From: Fangia hongkongensis FSC776 = DSM 21703
GTDB taxonomy: Bacteria > Pseudomonadota > Gammaproteobacteria > Francisellales > Francisellaceae
NCBI RefSeq assembly: GCF_000379445.1
Contig: NZ_KB902272.1
Coordinates: 111,207-175,206, forward strand
Direction: 5' to 3'
DNA length: 64,000 bases
Shown: in pieces, positions 16,843-27,548 of the stretch
How the letters are laid out: every line of letters starts with the position of its first letter
Numbering within the stretch: the stretch's first letter is position 1
The notes under the pieces: generated by a model
Database searches by the model: none
What the model was told of the DNA's origin: nothing
The model's input: only the letters and a program-made list of their open reading frames with translations
Program-made: the position numbers and the translations under genes

Positions 16843-18729
16843 ATGGGGCAATACACAGCAGAGTCAATAGAAGTTTTATCTGGTTTAGATCCCGTCAAAA
16901 GACGACCTGGGATGTACACAGATACGCAAAATCCAAACCATATTGCTCAAGAGGTGATTGATAATAGTGTTGATGAAGCATTAGCCGGTCATGCAAATAA
17001 AATTAGCGTGACATTATTTAAAGATGGCAGTTTTGAGGTTGAGGATAATGGGCGGGGAATGCCTGTGGATATTCACCCAGAAGAAGGTATTTCAGGTGTT
17101 GAGCTTATTATGACTAAGCTGCATGCAGGTGGAAAATTCTCAAATGAAAACTATCAATACTCAGGTGGCCTTCATGGTGTCGGGGTGTCCGTTGTAAATG
17201 CGCTTTCTAGGCGCGTTGAAATTGAAATTAAGCGAGATGGAAAAAAACACCATATCGCTTTTGCAGATGGTGCCCTTATTGAGCCATTGACCATGCTTGA
17301 TACAGTTGGCAAAAAAAATACCGGAACAAAACTTCGGTTTTGGCCTGATGAAAGCTACTTTGATAGTACAAAGTACGCTATTCGAAAGCTAAAGCATTTG
17401 CTGAAGGCTAAAGCAGTTTTATGTTCAGGTCTAGAGATACTCTTTTATAATGAGGAAAGCTCTGAGAAGGAAATCTGGCGTTATGATGAAGGCCTTGGAA
17501 GTTATCTAGCTGACAGTGTTTCAATGTTTGAATGTTTGCCGGAAGTGCCATTTTCTGGTGAGTTTAGTAATAAAGAGTATCAAATCAGTTGGGCATTATG
17601 TTGGCCGCAAGAGGCCGATGTTTTTATAACAGAAAGCTATGTTAACTTAATTCCAACACCACTTGGTGGTACGCATGTTAATGGTTTAAGGACAGGGCTT
17701 TTAGAGTCTGTTAGAGAATATTGTGAGCTTCATAATGTACTGCCTCGTGGTGTGAAAATTATGCCAGATGACGTCTTTACTGGGATCAGCTATGTATTAT
17801 CAATTAAAATGCCAGAGCCTCAATTTTCAGGACAAACAAAAGAGAGGCTCTCTTCGCGTGATTGTGTGAATTTTATTTCAACACATATTAAAGATGCCTT
17901 TAGTTTATGGCTTAATCAAAATATAGATGTGGCGAATAAAATTGTTGAGGGAATCATTACGCGTGCGCAAAGGCGATTGAAATCAGCTAAAAAAGTGGTA
18001 AGGAAGAAAATCACCCAAGGCCCACAATTACCCGGGAAGCTTACTGATTGTGTGGGGCAGGATTTAGCATATACTGAGATTTTTTTAGTGGAAGGGGATT
18101 CAGCAGGTGGCTCAGCAAAACAGGCAAGAGATAGAGAATTTCAAGCAGTAATGCCGCTTCGCGGTAAAATCTTAAATAGCTGGGAGATCGATTCCAGTGA
18201 AATTCTTTCCTCGCAGGAGATTCATGATATTTCTGTTGCAATTGGCGTCGATCCGGACTCAGAGAATTTAGATGGACTTCGCTATGGGAAAATCTGTATT
18301 CTTGCTGATGCTGATTCTGATGGACTTCATATTGCAACACTATTATGCGCGCTATTTTTACGTCACTTTAAAACATTGGTGGAAAAAGGGCATATCTACG
18401 TTGCCATGCCACCGCTTTTTCGTATAGACATTGGCAAAGAGGTTTTTTATGCTTTGGATGAAGCGGAGAAAAACGCGATCTTGCATAAATATCAAAATAA
18501 GAAAAATGCCCCTAAGGCAAATGTTCTTCGCTTTAAAGGCTTAGGTGAAATGAACCCAATTCAGTTAAGAGAGTCAACGATGGCGGTTGATACTAGACGT
18601 CTTGTGCAGCTGACCTTATCAGAAGATGTTTGTTTTGATATGGAAGAAATGGATGAAATGTTGGCGAAAAAAAGAAGCTTAGATCGTAAAAAGTGGCTCG
18701 AGCAAGAAGGAGATCTTGCAGAGTTTTAA
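16843..18729 (+). CDS. parE: DNA topoisomerase IV subunit B
   Basis: A 628-aa ATPase subunit of topoisomerase IV, acting with ParC to unlink daughter chromosomes. The GHKL ATP site is visible in QEVIDNSVDEALAG, DNGRGMPV and GGLHGVGVSVVNAL. The transducer lysine region and the TOPRIM motifs EGDSAGGSAKQ and DADSDG follow. The length and the absence of the roughly 170-residue TOPRIM insertion found in proteobacterial GyrB identify it as ParE. I take ATG 16843 as the start, by analogy with ParE N termini; TTG 16828 is in frame. No strong ribosome-binding site is seen. The gene is divergent from oxyR. Confidence 0.93.
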   Translation: MGQYTAESIEVLSGLDPVKRRPGMYTDTQNPNHIAQEVIDNSVDEALAGHANKISVTLFKDGSFEVEDNGRGMPVDIHPEEGISGVELIMTKLHAGGKFSNENYQYSGGLHGVGVSVVNALSRRVEIEIKRDGKKHHIAFADGALIEPLTMLDTVGKKNTGTKLRFWPDESYFDSTKYAIRKLKHLLKAKAVLCSGLEILFYNEESSEKEIWRYDEGLGSYLADSVSMFECLPEVPFSGEFSNKEYQISWALCWPQEADVFITESYVNLIPTPLGGTHVNGLRTGLLESVREYCELHNVLPRGVKIMPDDVFTGISYVLSIKMPEPQFSGQTKERLSSRDCVNFISTHIKDAFSLWLNQNIDVANKIVEGIITRAQRRLKSAKKVVRKKITQGPQLPGKLTDCVGQDLAYTEIFLVEGDSAGGSAKQARDREFQAVMPLRGKILNSWEIDSSEILSSQEIHDISVAIGVDPDSENLDGLRYGKICILADADSDGLHIATLLCALFLRHFKTLVEKGHIYVAMPPLFRIDIGKEVFYALDEAEKNAILHKYQNKKNAPKANVLRFKGLGEMNPIQLRESTMAVDTRRLVQLTLSEDVCFDMEEMDEMLAKKRSLDRKKWLEQEGDLAEF

Positions 18730-18735
18730 ATTGCA

Positions 18736-19167
18736 TCATTCCTCCACTAGCGATTTTGGCGTCAAATCAATCGATGTGAAAGCATCTAGCACTTCTTTTA
18801 GGATTGGTGTAGTTCTTTGTGACTGAGTATTAATAAAAACCCAGAGTGTTTCAGCCTCAGTAATAAGCTGCTTTTGAGAGTTGTAAAAAGCATATTGGCG
18901 CACACATGAGCAGCGTTTGATTTTTGACACCCAAGTTGACATGGTTATTTGATCATTAAGATAAGCCGGAGCTCTATAATTGATAAAATGTGTCTTGGCC
19001 ACCCAAGTTACCTGATGTTCAAAATAGCGTTTTGTATCCCAACCGCATTGATTTGAGTGTTCGATGGCAATAGCTTGCATCCATTGTAGATAGACAATGT
19101 TATTAACATGTTGATTGGCATCGATATCTTCTTTTTGCACAGTCAGTGATTGAGTAAATATCTCCAT
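18736..19167 (-). CDS. Acyl-CoA thioesterase, 4HBT/YbgC-FadM type
   Basis: A 143-aa hot-dog-fold thioesterase. The family signature is IDANQHVNNIVYLQW, with the likely catalytic Asp16 and the HVNN turn; the commonly seen Gly before His is Gln here. Such proteins form tetramers in the cytoplasm and hydrolyse short- or long-chain acyl-CoA. The exact substrate cannot be read. The gene is convergent with parE (6 bp between stops) and lies 18 bp downstream of the SPOR-protein gene on the same strand, so these two are probably co-transcribed. Confidence 0.82.
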   Translation of the reverse strand: MEIFTQSLTVQKEDIDANQHVNNIVYLQWMQAIAIEHSNQCGWDTKRYFEHQVTWVAKTHFINYRAPAYLNDQITMSTWVSKIKRCSCVRQYAFYNSQKQLITEAETLWVFINTQSQRTTPILKEVLDAFTSIDLTPKSLVEE

Positions 19168-19185
19168 ATGAATTCCAAAGAAAAG

Positions 19186-19950
19186 TTATTGTACTTTGTT
19201 GGTTGTTTTATTATCCGCTGTGTTTTGCTTTATTTCTTGCTTGTCAACTTGGCGAAGAATACTGCCAGAAATGCCAGCAGCCTCAACTTTATGCTTAATA
19301 ATGTCACCGTCACGTTTTGAGTAAACTGGACCTACATCAACACGATACCACTCACCTATTTTTTGAACAGTTGGTGTTAATCCAGCAAGAATCAGTTTTG
19401 CCCTTGTTGCATTGGCATCTTCTTTTTTGCGAAAAGAGCCGATTTGTAACATGTAAGTATAGCGGTATTGCTTAATGGGCTTTGGCTCCACATCAACATT
19501 GACAGTCTTTTTGGTCAAAGTGTCATAAAAACTGAAAGTTAATGGTTTTGTTTGCTCTTTCACTTCTTTATCTGTGGCATCTATGTTACTTTTGCTTTCT
19601 ACGCTGATCTCTGTGCTATTTGCATTTGCTGGCGCTGTTACATTCTTGTGAGATTGAGTAGAATCGTTAGCAGTGCTCGGTAGGTTTTTTGGTGTTACGT
19701 TTAGCGCTTTATCTGTTGTGACAGGAACACTAATGCTTGTCTTAGAAGTAGTAGGCTTATTCTCATTGTCATTACTATGAAAAAAGCTCACTAGGAATAA
19801 AATGATTAAAACAAGAAGAACGATGCTTAGAATGATTTTTCGCCCTTGGTAAGCACCTTTTTCAGTGTTCTTAGTTTTGTTTGCTCTGCTTTGCTGTTTA
19901 TTAGATGAAGGGGGTGAGCTTTTGTTTACATTTTTAGCAAAATCGCGCAT
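19186..19950 (-). CDS. SPOR-domain inner-membrane protein (FtsN-like)
   Basis: About 254 aa: a basic cytoplasmic tail, one transmembrane helix (IILSIVLLVLIILFLVSFF), a long Ser/Thr/Asn/Lys-rich periplasmic linker, and a C-terminal SPOR domain (YMLQIGSFRKKEDANATRAK, then WYRVDVGPVYSK). SPOR domains bind denuded peptidoglycan at the septum, and this topology is that of FtsN or DedD. The C-terminal 20 or so residues are polar. ATG 19950 is chosen; an in-frame TTG at 19977 would add nine residues. Its place upstream of a thioesterase gives no functional hint. Confidence 0.8.
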   Translation of the reverse strand: MRDFAKNVNKSSPPSSNKQQSRANKTKNTEKGAYQGRKIILSIVLLVLIILFLVSFFHSNDNENKPTTSKTSISVPVTTDKALNVTPKNLPSTANDSTQSHKNVTAPANANSTEISVESKSNIDATDKEVKEQTKPLTFSFYDTLTKKTVNVDVEPKPIKQYRYTYMLQIGSFRKKEDANATRAKLILAGLTPTVQKIGEWYRVDVGPVYSKRDGDIIKHKVEAAGISGSILRQVDKQEIKQNTADNKTTNKVQ

Positions 19951-20114
19951 AGAGTGTTCCAAGCTTATATTTATCAATATCTCTACCCAAGTTTACTGTG
20001 ATATGGTGGAATATAAAAGCGCTAAACAAGGCTTTTTATAAATCTTCTTATTTGTTTAATGAGGAAAGTTTTATACAATTGCCAATAAGAAAATCCATAA
20101 AGGTAACCTTTAAT

Positions 20115-21209
20115 ATGCTGCAGTATGTTAAAAATTGGTATTACGGGAAGTTTAATAGTAGCGAGCCTGCTATTTTTATTGCAGTTGTTGTCGTTGCTGT
20201 ATTGATTATTAATTTTTTTGGTGATTTGCTGGCTCCGATCTTAGCCGGTGTCATTATTGCTTATTTATTGGAAGCTGTGGTGAATTTGCTCTCAAAGCGC
20301 CTTAGAATTAATCGCACTTTAGCGGTGTATCTTGTCTTTGTACTGTTTATCGCACTTTTGGTGCTTTTGGTCCTTTTTCTGCTGCCGAAGCTTGCCCATC
20401 AGGCAGGGGAGTTTATGCAAAGCATTCCTGCACAAATCCAAAGTTTAAGAGATAGTTTGTTTGAGCTATCAAGGAAATATCCAACCATTGTAACAGAGGC
20501 GCAAATCCAAGAAGGAATTGATGCTATTTCTAACATTCGTTTTGATAAGTTGGCCAGCATTAGCCAGTATTTGATTCAGTTTTCACTGGCTTCACTGCCA
20601 AGTGTCTTTACTTGGCTAGTCTATCTATTTATCGTGCCGCTTTTAGCCTTTTTCTTTTTAAAAGATAAAGATGCCATTACAAAGTGGTTTGTGGCAAGGT
20701 TACCAAAAGAACGCGGCGCACTTGTAGAGGTTTGGTCAGACATGAAGCCGCAACTTGGTAATTATGTAAAAGGGAAAACAATAGAGTGTATTATTGTCAG
20801 TGTTGTAACCTATATTGGTTTTGTGGTGTTTAATTTAAACTACTCGCTACTGTTAGCAATTTTTGTCGGCCTATCTGTCCTTATTCCTTATATTGGAATG
20901 GTTATTGTCACCATTCCTGTTGCTCTTATTGGACTTGGGCAGTTTGGTTTTAGCTCCGAGTTCTTTTATATGTTTTTGATATATCTGATTATTCAAGCAT
21001 TAGATGGTAATCTTTTGGTGCCTATCCTTTATTCAGAAGCACTCAGTTTACATCCAGTGGCAGTGATCGCTGCGGTGCTTGTTTTCGGTGGTATTTGGGG
21101 GTTTTGGGGATTGTTTTTTGCCATTCCACTTGCCGCTTTAATTAATTCAGCAATGAAAATGTGGATGAGAAGAAGAATTGTCAATGATGTCATTAAGACC
21201 AAAGCCTAG
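20115..21209 (+). CDS. AI-2E family transporter (PerM/TqsA-like)
   Basis: A 364-aa polytopic membrane protein of the AI-2E/PerM family: N-terminal helices (FIAVVVVAVLIINFFGDLLA and LAGVIIAYLLEAVV), a soluble region around QSIPAQIQSLRDSLFELS, then the family block VGLSVLIPYIGMVIVTIP and the C-terminal LSLHPVAVIAAVLVFGGIWG. The last of these is the typical signature preceding the final helix. Members include autoinducer-2 exporters and Na+/H+ antiporters, so the substrate is not predictable. I take ATG 20115; the reading frame is open from GTG 19998. The 3' end overlaps the recJ start by about 26 bp, so they are likely co-transcribed. Confidence 0.85.
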   Translation: MLQYVKNWYYGKFNSSEPAIFIAVVVVAVLIINFFGDLLAPILAGVIIAYLLEAVVNLLSKRLRINRTLAVYLVFVLFIALLVLLVLFLLPKLAHQAGEFMQSIPAQIQSLRDSLFELSRKYPTIVTEAQIQEGIDAISNIRFDKLASISQYLIQFSLASLPSVFTWLVYLFIVPLLAFFFLKDKDAITKWFVARLPKERGALVEVWSDMKPQLGNYVKGKTIECIIVSVVTYIGFVVFNLNYSLLLAIFVGLSVLIPYIGMVIVTIPVALIGLGQFGFSSEFFYMFLIYLIIQALDGNLLVPILYSEALSLHPVAVIAAVLVFGGIWGFWGLFFAIPLAALINSAMKMWMRRRIVNDVIKTKA

Positions 21210-22956
21210 TGTTTATGTGCGTGAGAAAAACGATGAGATATACCAATATTTATGTGGAGAAAACATTGATGCGTTTTTAGCCAATATTATTGCCAGAAGA
21301 ATTGACGATAAAGAGAAAGTGTTATCCTTAACTCAGCTGACACTTAAAAACCTGACTGATCCGCTTTTGATGAAAGGCATGGATAGGGCAGCAAGCAGGG
21401 TAATTGAGGCGCTTGAACGAGAAGAAGTTATTGGTCTTGAAACAGATCATGATTGTGATGGACAAACCTCTCATGCGATTTTATTTGAGGGGTTGACCAA
21501 GTTATTCTTACATCCAAAAGATAAGATTCGCTCCTATATTGGTCATAGGATGGAAGAAGGGTATGGGCTTTCAGATAAGCTTGCAGCCAGAATCCTCTCA
21601 GATACTATCAAGCCGACACTTATTATTACAGCAGATAATGGCTCAAGTGATGAGGAGCGAATTGCATTATTAAAAGCAGATAATATTGACACAATTGTCA
21701 CAGATCATCATGCTATTCCACCTGAGGGTGTGCCAAAAAGCGCGTATTCAGTGATTAATCCGACACAAAAAGATTGTCACTATCAAGATCCTTATATTGC
21801 CGGGTGTATGGTTGCATGGCTTCTTTTAGCAGCAGTTAGAAAAAAGCTTCTAGATCAAAATAAGCTCCCCAATAGCAGCTTTCAGCTAACAGAGCTTTTG
21901 GATTTTGTCGCGGTTGGTACAGTAGCAGATTGTGTCTCAATGGCAAAAAGTGTGAATAATCGCATTGTTGCTTTTTACGGCATGCGTAAAATTTCACAAA
22001 AATCGCGCCCATGTTGGGAAGCCTTTAGCGATTATTTTCAGCATCAGGTGGATAGTGAGCTATTAGGTTTTATGATTGCCCCACTATTAAATAGCGATGG
22101 AAGAATGTCAAATGCGTTAAGCTCGGTTAGTTTCTTGTTGTCAGAAGATGTAAATGAAACATATAAATGGGTCGATTTTTTGCAGTTACAAAATACGCAA
22201 CGAAAAGCAGTGCAGAAAAAGATGACCGAAAAGGCAATGTCTAAAGCATCAAAAGCGTATCAAAAAGGAAATAAAAGCCTTTGTGTGTATTTAGAAGATG
22301 GCCATGCAGGTGTGCATGGGATCTCTGCCAGTCGCATCAAAGATGCCTTTGGCTTACCCACCATTTTATTCTCGCCAAAACTGGGTGAGAGTGAAGTTAT
22401 TACAGGCTCAGCAAGAAGCGTTGATGGGGTTAATATAAAATGGATACTTGATCAAGTCTCACAGAGTACAAAAGAGGTTGTCATAAAATATGGAGGGCAT
22501 ACTGGCGCTGCAGGAATCAGTATTTATAAAGATAAATTTGATGTATTTTCTGAGGTGTTGGAAAAGTCTGTTCGAGATTATATTCATCAACACAGCTTAG
22601 AGCTAAAGCCCCGTATTTTTTGTGAGGGAGGCTTAACTTATAATGAGCTGAAGCTAGAGATTGTAGATAAGCTTGCAAAGCTTGAGCCATTTGGACGTGA
22701 ATTTGAAGCCCCTATTTTTCTTAATGAAGCCAAAATTTTGGCATTACGCTTTGTTGGAAAAGAGCAGGTGCATTTGCAGTTAATGTTAGATATTGAGCAA
22801 AAAAAGCTAAAAGCGATTTGGTTTTTTGCCACTGAGCATGATGGTGTAGGTGCGCTTCAGTTAGGTGATACAGTGAATGTAGCCTATCGATTATCTAAAG
22901 AGCATTTCAAAGGAGTAAGCTCATTATCAATAAAAGTGGAATACTTGTATAAATAA
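21184..22956 (+). CDS. recJ: Single-stranded-DNA exonuclease RecJ
   Basis: A 590-aa 5'-3' ssDNA exonuclease used in recombination and mismatch repair. The DHH phosphoesterase motifs are present: ETDHDCDGQTSHA (motif I), ITADNGSSDEE (motif II) and VTDHHAIPPE (motif III with DHH). The DHHA1 half follows with KYGGHTGAAGISI (GGH motif) and then an OB-like C-terminal region. The start is ATG 21184 or 21187, inside the 3' end of the upstream permease gene, preceded by GAGAAGAAGAA. The protein is complete and of usual length. Confidence 0.93.
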   Translation: MMSLRPKPSVYVREKNDEIYQYLCGENIDAFLANIIARRIDDKEKVLSLTQLTLKNLTDPLLMKGMDRAASRVIEALEREEVIGLETDHDCDGQTSHAILFEGLTKLFLHPKDKIRSYIGHRMEEGYGLSDKLAARILSDTIKPTLIITADNGSSDEERIALLKADNIDTIVTDHHAIPPEGVPKSAYSVINPTQKDCHYQDPYIAGCMVAWLLLAAVRKKLLDQNKLPNSSFQLTELLDFVAVGTVADCVSMAKSVNNRIVAFYGMRKISQKSRPCWEAFSDYFQHQVDSELLGFMIAPLLNSDGRMSNALSSVSFLLSEDVNETYKWVDFLQLQNTQRKAVQKKMTEKAMSKASKAYQKGNKSLCVYLEDGHAGVHGISASRIKDAFGLPTILFSPKLGESEVITGSARSVDGVNIKWILDQVSQSTKEVVIKYGGHTGAAGISIYKDKFDVFSEVLEKSVRDYIHQHSLELKPRIFCEGGLTYNELKLEIVDKLAKLEPFGREFEAPIFLNEAKILALRFVGKEQVHLQLMLDIEQKKLKAIWFFATEHDGVGALQLGDTVNVAYRLSKEHFKGVSSLSIKVEYLYK

Positions 22957-22977
22957 GCGGTGATTTGTCATGATTTT

Positions 22978-23006
22978 TTGGCATCAAATGTCTATATTGG
23001 TAATAA
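22978..23006 (+). promoter_or_regulatory. Possible sigma-70 promoter of the catalase gene
   Basis: TTGGCA (22978-22983) and TAATAA (23001-23006) are separated by 17 bp, 72 bp before the start codon. The -35 is 5 of 6 to consensus; the -10 is a poor match. No clear OxyR half-site series is visible to the eye. Confidence 0.3.
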
Positions 23007-23078
23007 GTTTTTAAAGTGTCAGTACGCTTTTACACAGTTTGAAAACACTCATAACCAACTTAAGCTTAAGGAGATAAT

Positions 23079-24530
23079 ATGCCTAAGTCAAAGCCAACAT
23101 TAACGACAACTGCAGGCAATCCAATTGCGGATAATCAAAATACATTGACAGCAGGGAAAAGAGGACCAGCGCTTTTACAGGATTACCAGCTAATTGAGAA
23201 ACTGGCGCACCAAAATAGAGAAAGAATCCCTGAGCGTGTTGTGCATGCAAAAGGATGGGGTGCGTACGGGGAGCTTGAAATTACAAATGATATTTCTCAG
23301 TATTCAAAAGCAAAGCTCTTTGCAGATGTGGGTAAAAAAACAGAGTTACTCATTCGTTTCTCAACAGTAGCAGGCGAGCTTGGCGCTGCTGATGCTGAGC
23401 GCGATGTTCGTGGGTTTGCTGTTAAGTTTTACACTGAAGAGGGCAATTGGGATTTGGTGGGGAATAATACGCCTGTGTTTTTTATTCGCGATCCATATAA
23501 ATTTCCAGATTTTATCCATACACAAAAACGCCATCCAAAAACCAACCTAAGAAGCGCAGCGGCTGCGTGGGATTTTTGGTCGCTCTCACCAGAGAGTTTA
23601 CATCAGCTAACCATTTTATTCTCTGATAGAGGAATCCCGCATACCGTGCGCCATATGAATGGTTATGGTTCACACACCTTTAGTTTTTTAAATGAAAAAA
23701 ATGAACGTTTTTGGGTGAAGTTTCATTTCAAAACAATACAAGGCCATAAGCATTTAACCAATGAAGAAGCTGAAAAAGTTGTTGGCAAAACAAGAGAGTC
23801 AACACAGGAGGATCTATTTTATGGCATTGAAAATGGTGAGTTTCCAAAGTGGAAGATGTATGTGCAAATTATGCCTGAAAAGGAAGCCTTGAGTACGGAA
23901 TATAATCCATTTGATTTAACAAAAGTGTGGCCACATAGTGACTATCCATTGATTGAAGTTGGTGTGGTGACACTGAATAGAAATCCACAGAACTATTTTG
24001 CAGAAATTGAGCAGGCAGCATTTTCACCGTCTAATATTGTGCCTGGAATTGGCTTTTCTCCAGATAAGATGCTGCAAGGGAGAATTTTCTCTTATGCTGA
24101 TGCGCATCGTTATCGAATTGGGACACACTATGAAGCATTACCTGTCAATAAGCCAAGGTGTCCTGTGCATACTTATCATAAAGATGGCGCAATGCGCTTT
24201 TTTGACAATTTTGACAAAAACCCAGATGCGTATTATGAGCCAAATTCATTTAATGGCGCAGCAGAGGATCCGCGTTTTCGTGAACCACCATTAGCCATAT
24301 CTGGCGATGCGGAGCGTTATAATCACAGAGAAGGTAACGATGATTTTTCACAACCAAGAGCACTTTTTCAGCTATTTGATCAAGGGCAAAAAGAAAGGCT
24401 TGGCAAAAACATTGCAGCATCAATGTCAGGGGTGCCAGATGAGATTATTCAAAGGCAGCTTGCGCTGTTTGAGAAAATTGATCCTGAGTACAAAAAAGTG
24501 GTAGAACAGGCGCTTAATCAGCTTAAATAG
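23079..24530 (+). CDS. katA: Monofunctional haem catalase
   Basis: A 483-aa small-subunit catalase that dismutates hydrogen peroxide. The active-site residues are present: distal His56 in RVVHAKGWG, Asn129 in [10 protein letters not shown], and the proximal haem ligand Tyr339 in [14 protein letters not shown]. The length is that of clade 3 small-subunit catalases, and there is no signal peptide, so it is cytoplasmic. AAGGAG stands 7 nt before the ATG. The gene stands alone, convergent with the carboxypeptidase gene; their 3' ends overlap by 13 bp. OxyR control is likely from the family and proximity but is not shown by a site. Confidence 0.94.
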   Translation: MPKSKPTLTTTAGNPIADNQNTLTAGKRGPALLQDYQLIEKLAHQNRERIPERVVHAKGWGAYGELEITNDISQYSKAKLFADVGKKTELLIRFSTVAGELGAADAERDVRGFAVKFYTEEGNWDLVGNNTPVFFIRDPYKFPDFIHTQKRHPKTNLRSAAAAWDFWSLSPESLHQLTILFSDRGIPHTVRHMNGYGSHTFSFLNEKNERFWVKFHFKTIQGHKHLTNEEAEKVVGKTRESTQEDLFYGIENGEFPKWKMYVQIMPEKEALSTEYNPFDLTKVWPHSDYPLIEVGVVTLNRNPQNYFAEIEQAAFSPSNIVPGIGFSPDKMLQGRIFSYADAHRYRIGTHYEALPVNKPRCPVHTYHKDGAMRFFDNFDKNPDAYYEPNSFNGAAEDPRFREPPLAISGDAERYNHREGNDDFSQPRALFQLFDQGQKERLGKNIAASMSGVPDEIIQRQLALFEKIDPEYKKVVEQALNQLK

Positions 24531-26011
24531 CGTTTGTTAATATGGCTAATATAAGCATCTGCGTCTAGTGGTTTTCCTGTTGCGTCAATGACAAGCTGAT
24601 TAAAGCTTTTTTGAGATCCATATTGATGGATATTTTCTTTTAGCCAATTAATGAGCGTGTCGAATTGACCTTTCTCTATGTCCTTTTCTATATTAGGGCT
24701 TGCTGTTAAAGCGCAGCTGTAAAGCTGGGCTGCTAGTAGTGAACCTAAAGCATAGGAAGGGAAATAGCCAAAATCACCAAGCGCCCAGTGAATATCCTGC
24801 ATTTCACCATCTTTATGATTATTCTTGGTATCTATATTTAAATATTGCTTCATTTTTTGCTGCCAGATATCAGGGATGTCTTTCACCTTTATTTCATCAG
24901 AGAAAAGTGCTTTTTCAATTTCATAGCGAAGTACAATATGAAGTGGGTAGGTGACCTCATCGGCATCTACACGAATATAAGAAGGCTTAACTTGAGTCAC
25001 TTGCTGATACAGATTCTGAGGGTGAAAAGCATCTCTGTTACCAAAATGTTTGCTAAGAAGCTCGGATAACCTTGGCATAAAGGATTTGGTTTTACAGGCA
25101 TGTGTTTCCATAAGAAGTGACTGGCTTTCATGTACCGTCATGCCAAGTGCTTTACCTACTGGCTGGTTAAGATAATCATCTGGCAAGCCAAACTCATACA
25201 TTGCATGTCCTGTTTCATGACAAATGGCATAGGTATTTGATAAAACATCATGAATATTATAACGCGTGGTAATACGAACATCTCTTGGTGTTCCGCCACA
25301 AAAAGGGTGTATGGCTGTATCTAAACGGCCTTGCTTAAAATCAAACCCAATTAATGCCATGAGATCCTTAGCAAGTGCTTTTTGCCGATCAATAGGGTAG
25401 CTTCCACTAAGAGGAATAGTCTTTTGATATGACTGCTTTTCTAAAATGTGCTGAATGGTTTCAGGTAAAAACTCTTTAAGCTTGTTAAAGATAGGGTCAA
25501 TATCTTTCATCGTAAAGCCAGGAGAGTAGAGATCCAAAAGCACATCATAAGGGTGAAGGTTAAAATGATCAGCCTTTATTTGACTAATTTCTTTTGTGAT
25601 ATTAATGACATTTTCTAGAAGTGGTAAGAAGTCGCTCCAGTTATTTTCAGCTCTATATTTCCTCCATCCTTGAAGTGCTGCTTTATTGGCTTTGACTTGC
25701 TTTTCAACCAGTGTATCAGGAATCACTTGCGCGTGTAAAAGTTGCTTATTAATGAGAGAGACATTTGCATTTTGCCATCTGTTAAGTGCCGTATTATCTT
25801 TGGCAAGTGTTTGTGTGATAGCTAATAGGTTTGAGTCATTTAAGCGTTGATGCTTTAATTTTGCAAGATAACCTAAGGTATTATTTCGCTCCTTGGCGCT
25901 ATTTTCAGGCATCATCACTTCTTCATCCCATCCTAGCATTTCGATAGCATGATCAAGGTGAGAGATTTCTTGAAAATAATTCTCAAGATACTGGTAATTT
26001 TTATCCAACAT
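24518..26011 (-). CDS. M32 metallocarboxypeptidase (thermostable carboxypeptidase 1 family)
   Basis: A 497-aa zinc carboxypeptidase removing C-terminal amino acids from peptides in the cytoplasm. The zinc-binding and catalytic HETGH lies in [15 protein letters not shown]. The family blocks around [12 protein letters not shown] and [16 protein letters not shown] are recognisable. The start ATG 26011 is set by AAGGAG five nt upstream; a longer open frame exists but is less likely. The family name is from whole-protein pattern recognition. Confidence 0.9.
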   Translation of the reverse strand: MLDKNYQYLENYFQEISHLDHAIEMLGWDEEVMMPENSAKERNNTLGYLAKLKHQRLNDSNLLAITQTLAKDNTALNRWQNANVSLINKQLLHAQVIPDTLVEKQVKANKAALQGWRKYRAENNWSDFLPLLENVINITKEISQIKADHFNLHPYDVLLDLYSPGFTMKDIDPIFNKLKEFLPETIQHILEKQSYQKTIPLSGSYPIDRQKALAKDLMALIGFDFKQGRLDTAIHPFCGGTPRDVRITTRYNIHDVLSNTYAICHETGHAMYEFGLPDDYLNQPVGKALGMTVHESQSLLMETHACKTKSFMPRLSELLSKHFGNRDAFHPQNLYQQVTQVKPSYIRVDADEVTYPLHIVLRYEIEKALFSDEIKVKDIPDIWQQKMKQYLNIDTKNNHKDGEMQDIHWALGDFGYFPSYALGSLLAAQLYSCALTASPNIEKDIEKGQFDTLINWLKENIHQYGSQKSFNQLVIDATGKPLDADAYISHINKRYLS

Positions 26012-26108
26012 AAAACTCCTTATAAAGATGGTTAACAATATGCATTATGGCTGTATTCACGCTTAGAAAAACATTTCATGTATGCTTTGCAAATGTTAAC
26101 ATAACGCT

Positions 26109-27545
26109 ATGAAAACAGAAGTGATACATAACAACAAAATGACGCTATCTTTGTATAACTCTTTGGCAGGAGAAAAACAGCGATTTAAATCGATTGAAAA
26201 GAATAAAATTAAAATGTATGTTTGCGGAATGACGGTTTATGATGATTGTCATATTGGTCATGCACGTACTAATGTGGCATTTGATGTTATCGTTCGCTAT
26301 TTTCGCTTTGTTGGTTACAACGTTACTTTTGTGCGCAATATTACTGATGTTGATGATAAGATTATCAAACGAGCAATTGAAAACAATGAGTCAACGGATG
26401 CCCTTGTTAATCGTAATATCAAAAGTATGTACAGTGACTTTGATGCGCTAAATATTCTCAGACCTGATTTTGATCCAAGAGCAACAGAAACTATCGATGA
26501 AATGTGTCAAATGATTCAAACTTTAATTGATAAAGGGTATGCATATAAAGCATCTAATGGTGATGTTTATTATCGTGTTTCTAAGTTTGATGGCTATGGG
26601 AAATTAAGTAAGCAAAATATTGATGCGCTTCTTTCAGGTGCGCGTATTGAAGTGAATGATGTGAAAGAAAATCCGCTTGATTTTGTTTTATGGAAAGCCT
26701 CAAAAGAAAATGAGCCGAGCTGGAGCTCGCCTTGGGGCGATGGCCGCCCAGGCTGGCATATTGAATGCTCAGCAATGTCAAAAAAGCTTTTAGGTGATAA
26801 TTTTGATATTCATGGTGGTGGCTCAGATCTTCGTTTTCCACATCATGAAAATGAAATTGCCCAATCAGAAAGTGCAAATAACTGTAGTTTTGCGAATTAC
26901 TGGTTACACTCTGGTATGGTGCAGGTTGACGCTGAGAAAATGTCAAAATCACTGGGAAACTTTTTCACCATCAAAGAAGTCCTTAACTCCTATCACCCAG
27001 AGGTGCTGCGCTTTTTCTTGATTTCTGGACAGTATCGAAGTGAGATTAATTACTCTGAAGAGAATTTAAATCATGCAAGATCTGCCATTAATCGCTTTTA
27101 TAGTGCGTTTAGGGGGCTTAATTTATCTGATGTATTGCCTGACGATGCAGATGGATATAAAGCGGCTTTTACAAAGGCAATGGATAATGATTTTAATACG
27201 CCAGAGGCAATCAGTGTGTTGTTTGATGTTGTCAAAGAGGTTAATAGATATAAAGAGGCTGGTAATACCGATAAAGCGATAGAATATGCTAATTTGCTGA
27301 AACAATTAGCAAGTGTTTTGGGGATCTTATTTACAGAAGTAGAGAGCTATTTCAGTTATACGCCAAGTCGTTTGGAAGATAAAACATTGATGAGTGAAAA
27401 GGACATTGAGGAAAAGATCGCAGCACGTCTTACGGCTAAAAAAGAGAAAAACTGGGCACTTGCAGATCAAATTCGACAAGAATTAACAGAAAATGGTGTC
27501 ATTTTAGAAGACAGTGCAACAGGCACTCAATGGAGAAGAGGTTAA
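26109..27545 (+). CDS. cysS: Cysteinyl-tRNA synthetase
   Basis: A 478-aa class I aminoacyl-tRNA synthetase charging tRNA-Cys. The signature motifs are present: HIGH at 48-51 (CHIGHARTN) and KMSKS in EKMSKSLGNFF. A zinc ligand Cys39 is in YVCGMTVYD, with the further zinc region WHIECSAM and GGGSDLRFPHHENE. The length is close to that of E. coli CysS. The ribosome-binding site is weak. The stop is 3 nt from the prmB start, so cysS-prmB-aroC, and probably the DedA gene, form one transcript. Confidence 0.95.
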   Translation: MKTEVIHNNKMTLSLYNSLAGEKQRFKSIEKNKIKMYVCGMTVYDDCHIGHARTNVAFDVIVRYFRFVGYNVTFVRNITDVDDKIIKRAIENNESTDALVNRNIKSMYSDFDALNILRPDFDPRATETIDEMCQMIQTLIDKGYAYKASNGDVYYRVSKFDGYGKLSKQNIDALLSGARIEVNDVKENPLDFVLWKASKENEPSWSSPWGDGRPGWHIECSAMSKKLLGDNFDIHGGGSDLRFPHHENEIAQSESANNCSFANYWLHSGMVQVDAEKMSKSLGNFFTIKEVLNSYHPEVLRFFLISGQYRSEINYSEENLNHARSAINRFYSAFRGLNLSDVLPDDADGYKAAFTKAMDNDFNTPEAISVLFDVVKEVNRYKEAGNTDKAIEYANLLKQLASVLGILFTEVESYFSYTPSRLEDKTLMSEKDIEEKIAARLTAKKEKNWALADQIRQELTENGVILEDSATGTQWRRG

Positions 27546-27548
27546 GAT

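Noticed and set aside
16843..18729. Possible gyrB
   Set aside because: Length of about 628 aa without the proteobacterial GyrB TOPRIM insertion fits ParE.
26581..26952. 123-codon reading frame antisense to cysS
   Set aside because: Shadow of a strongly conserved gene; composition (His/Ser/Gln-rich) is what the opposite strand of that gene gives.
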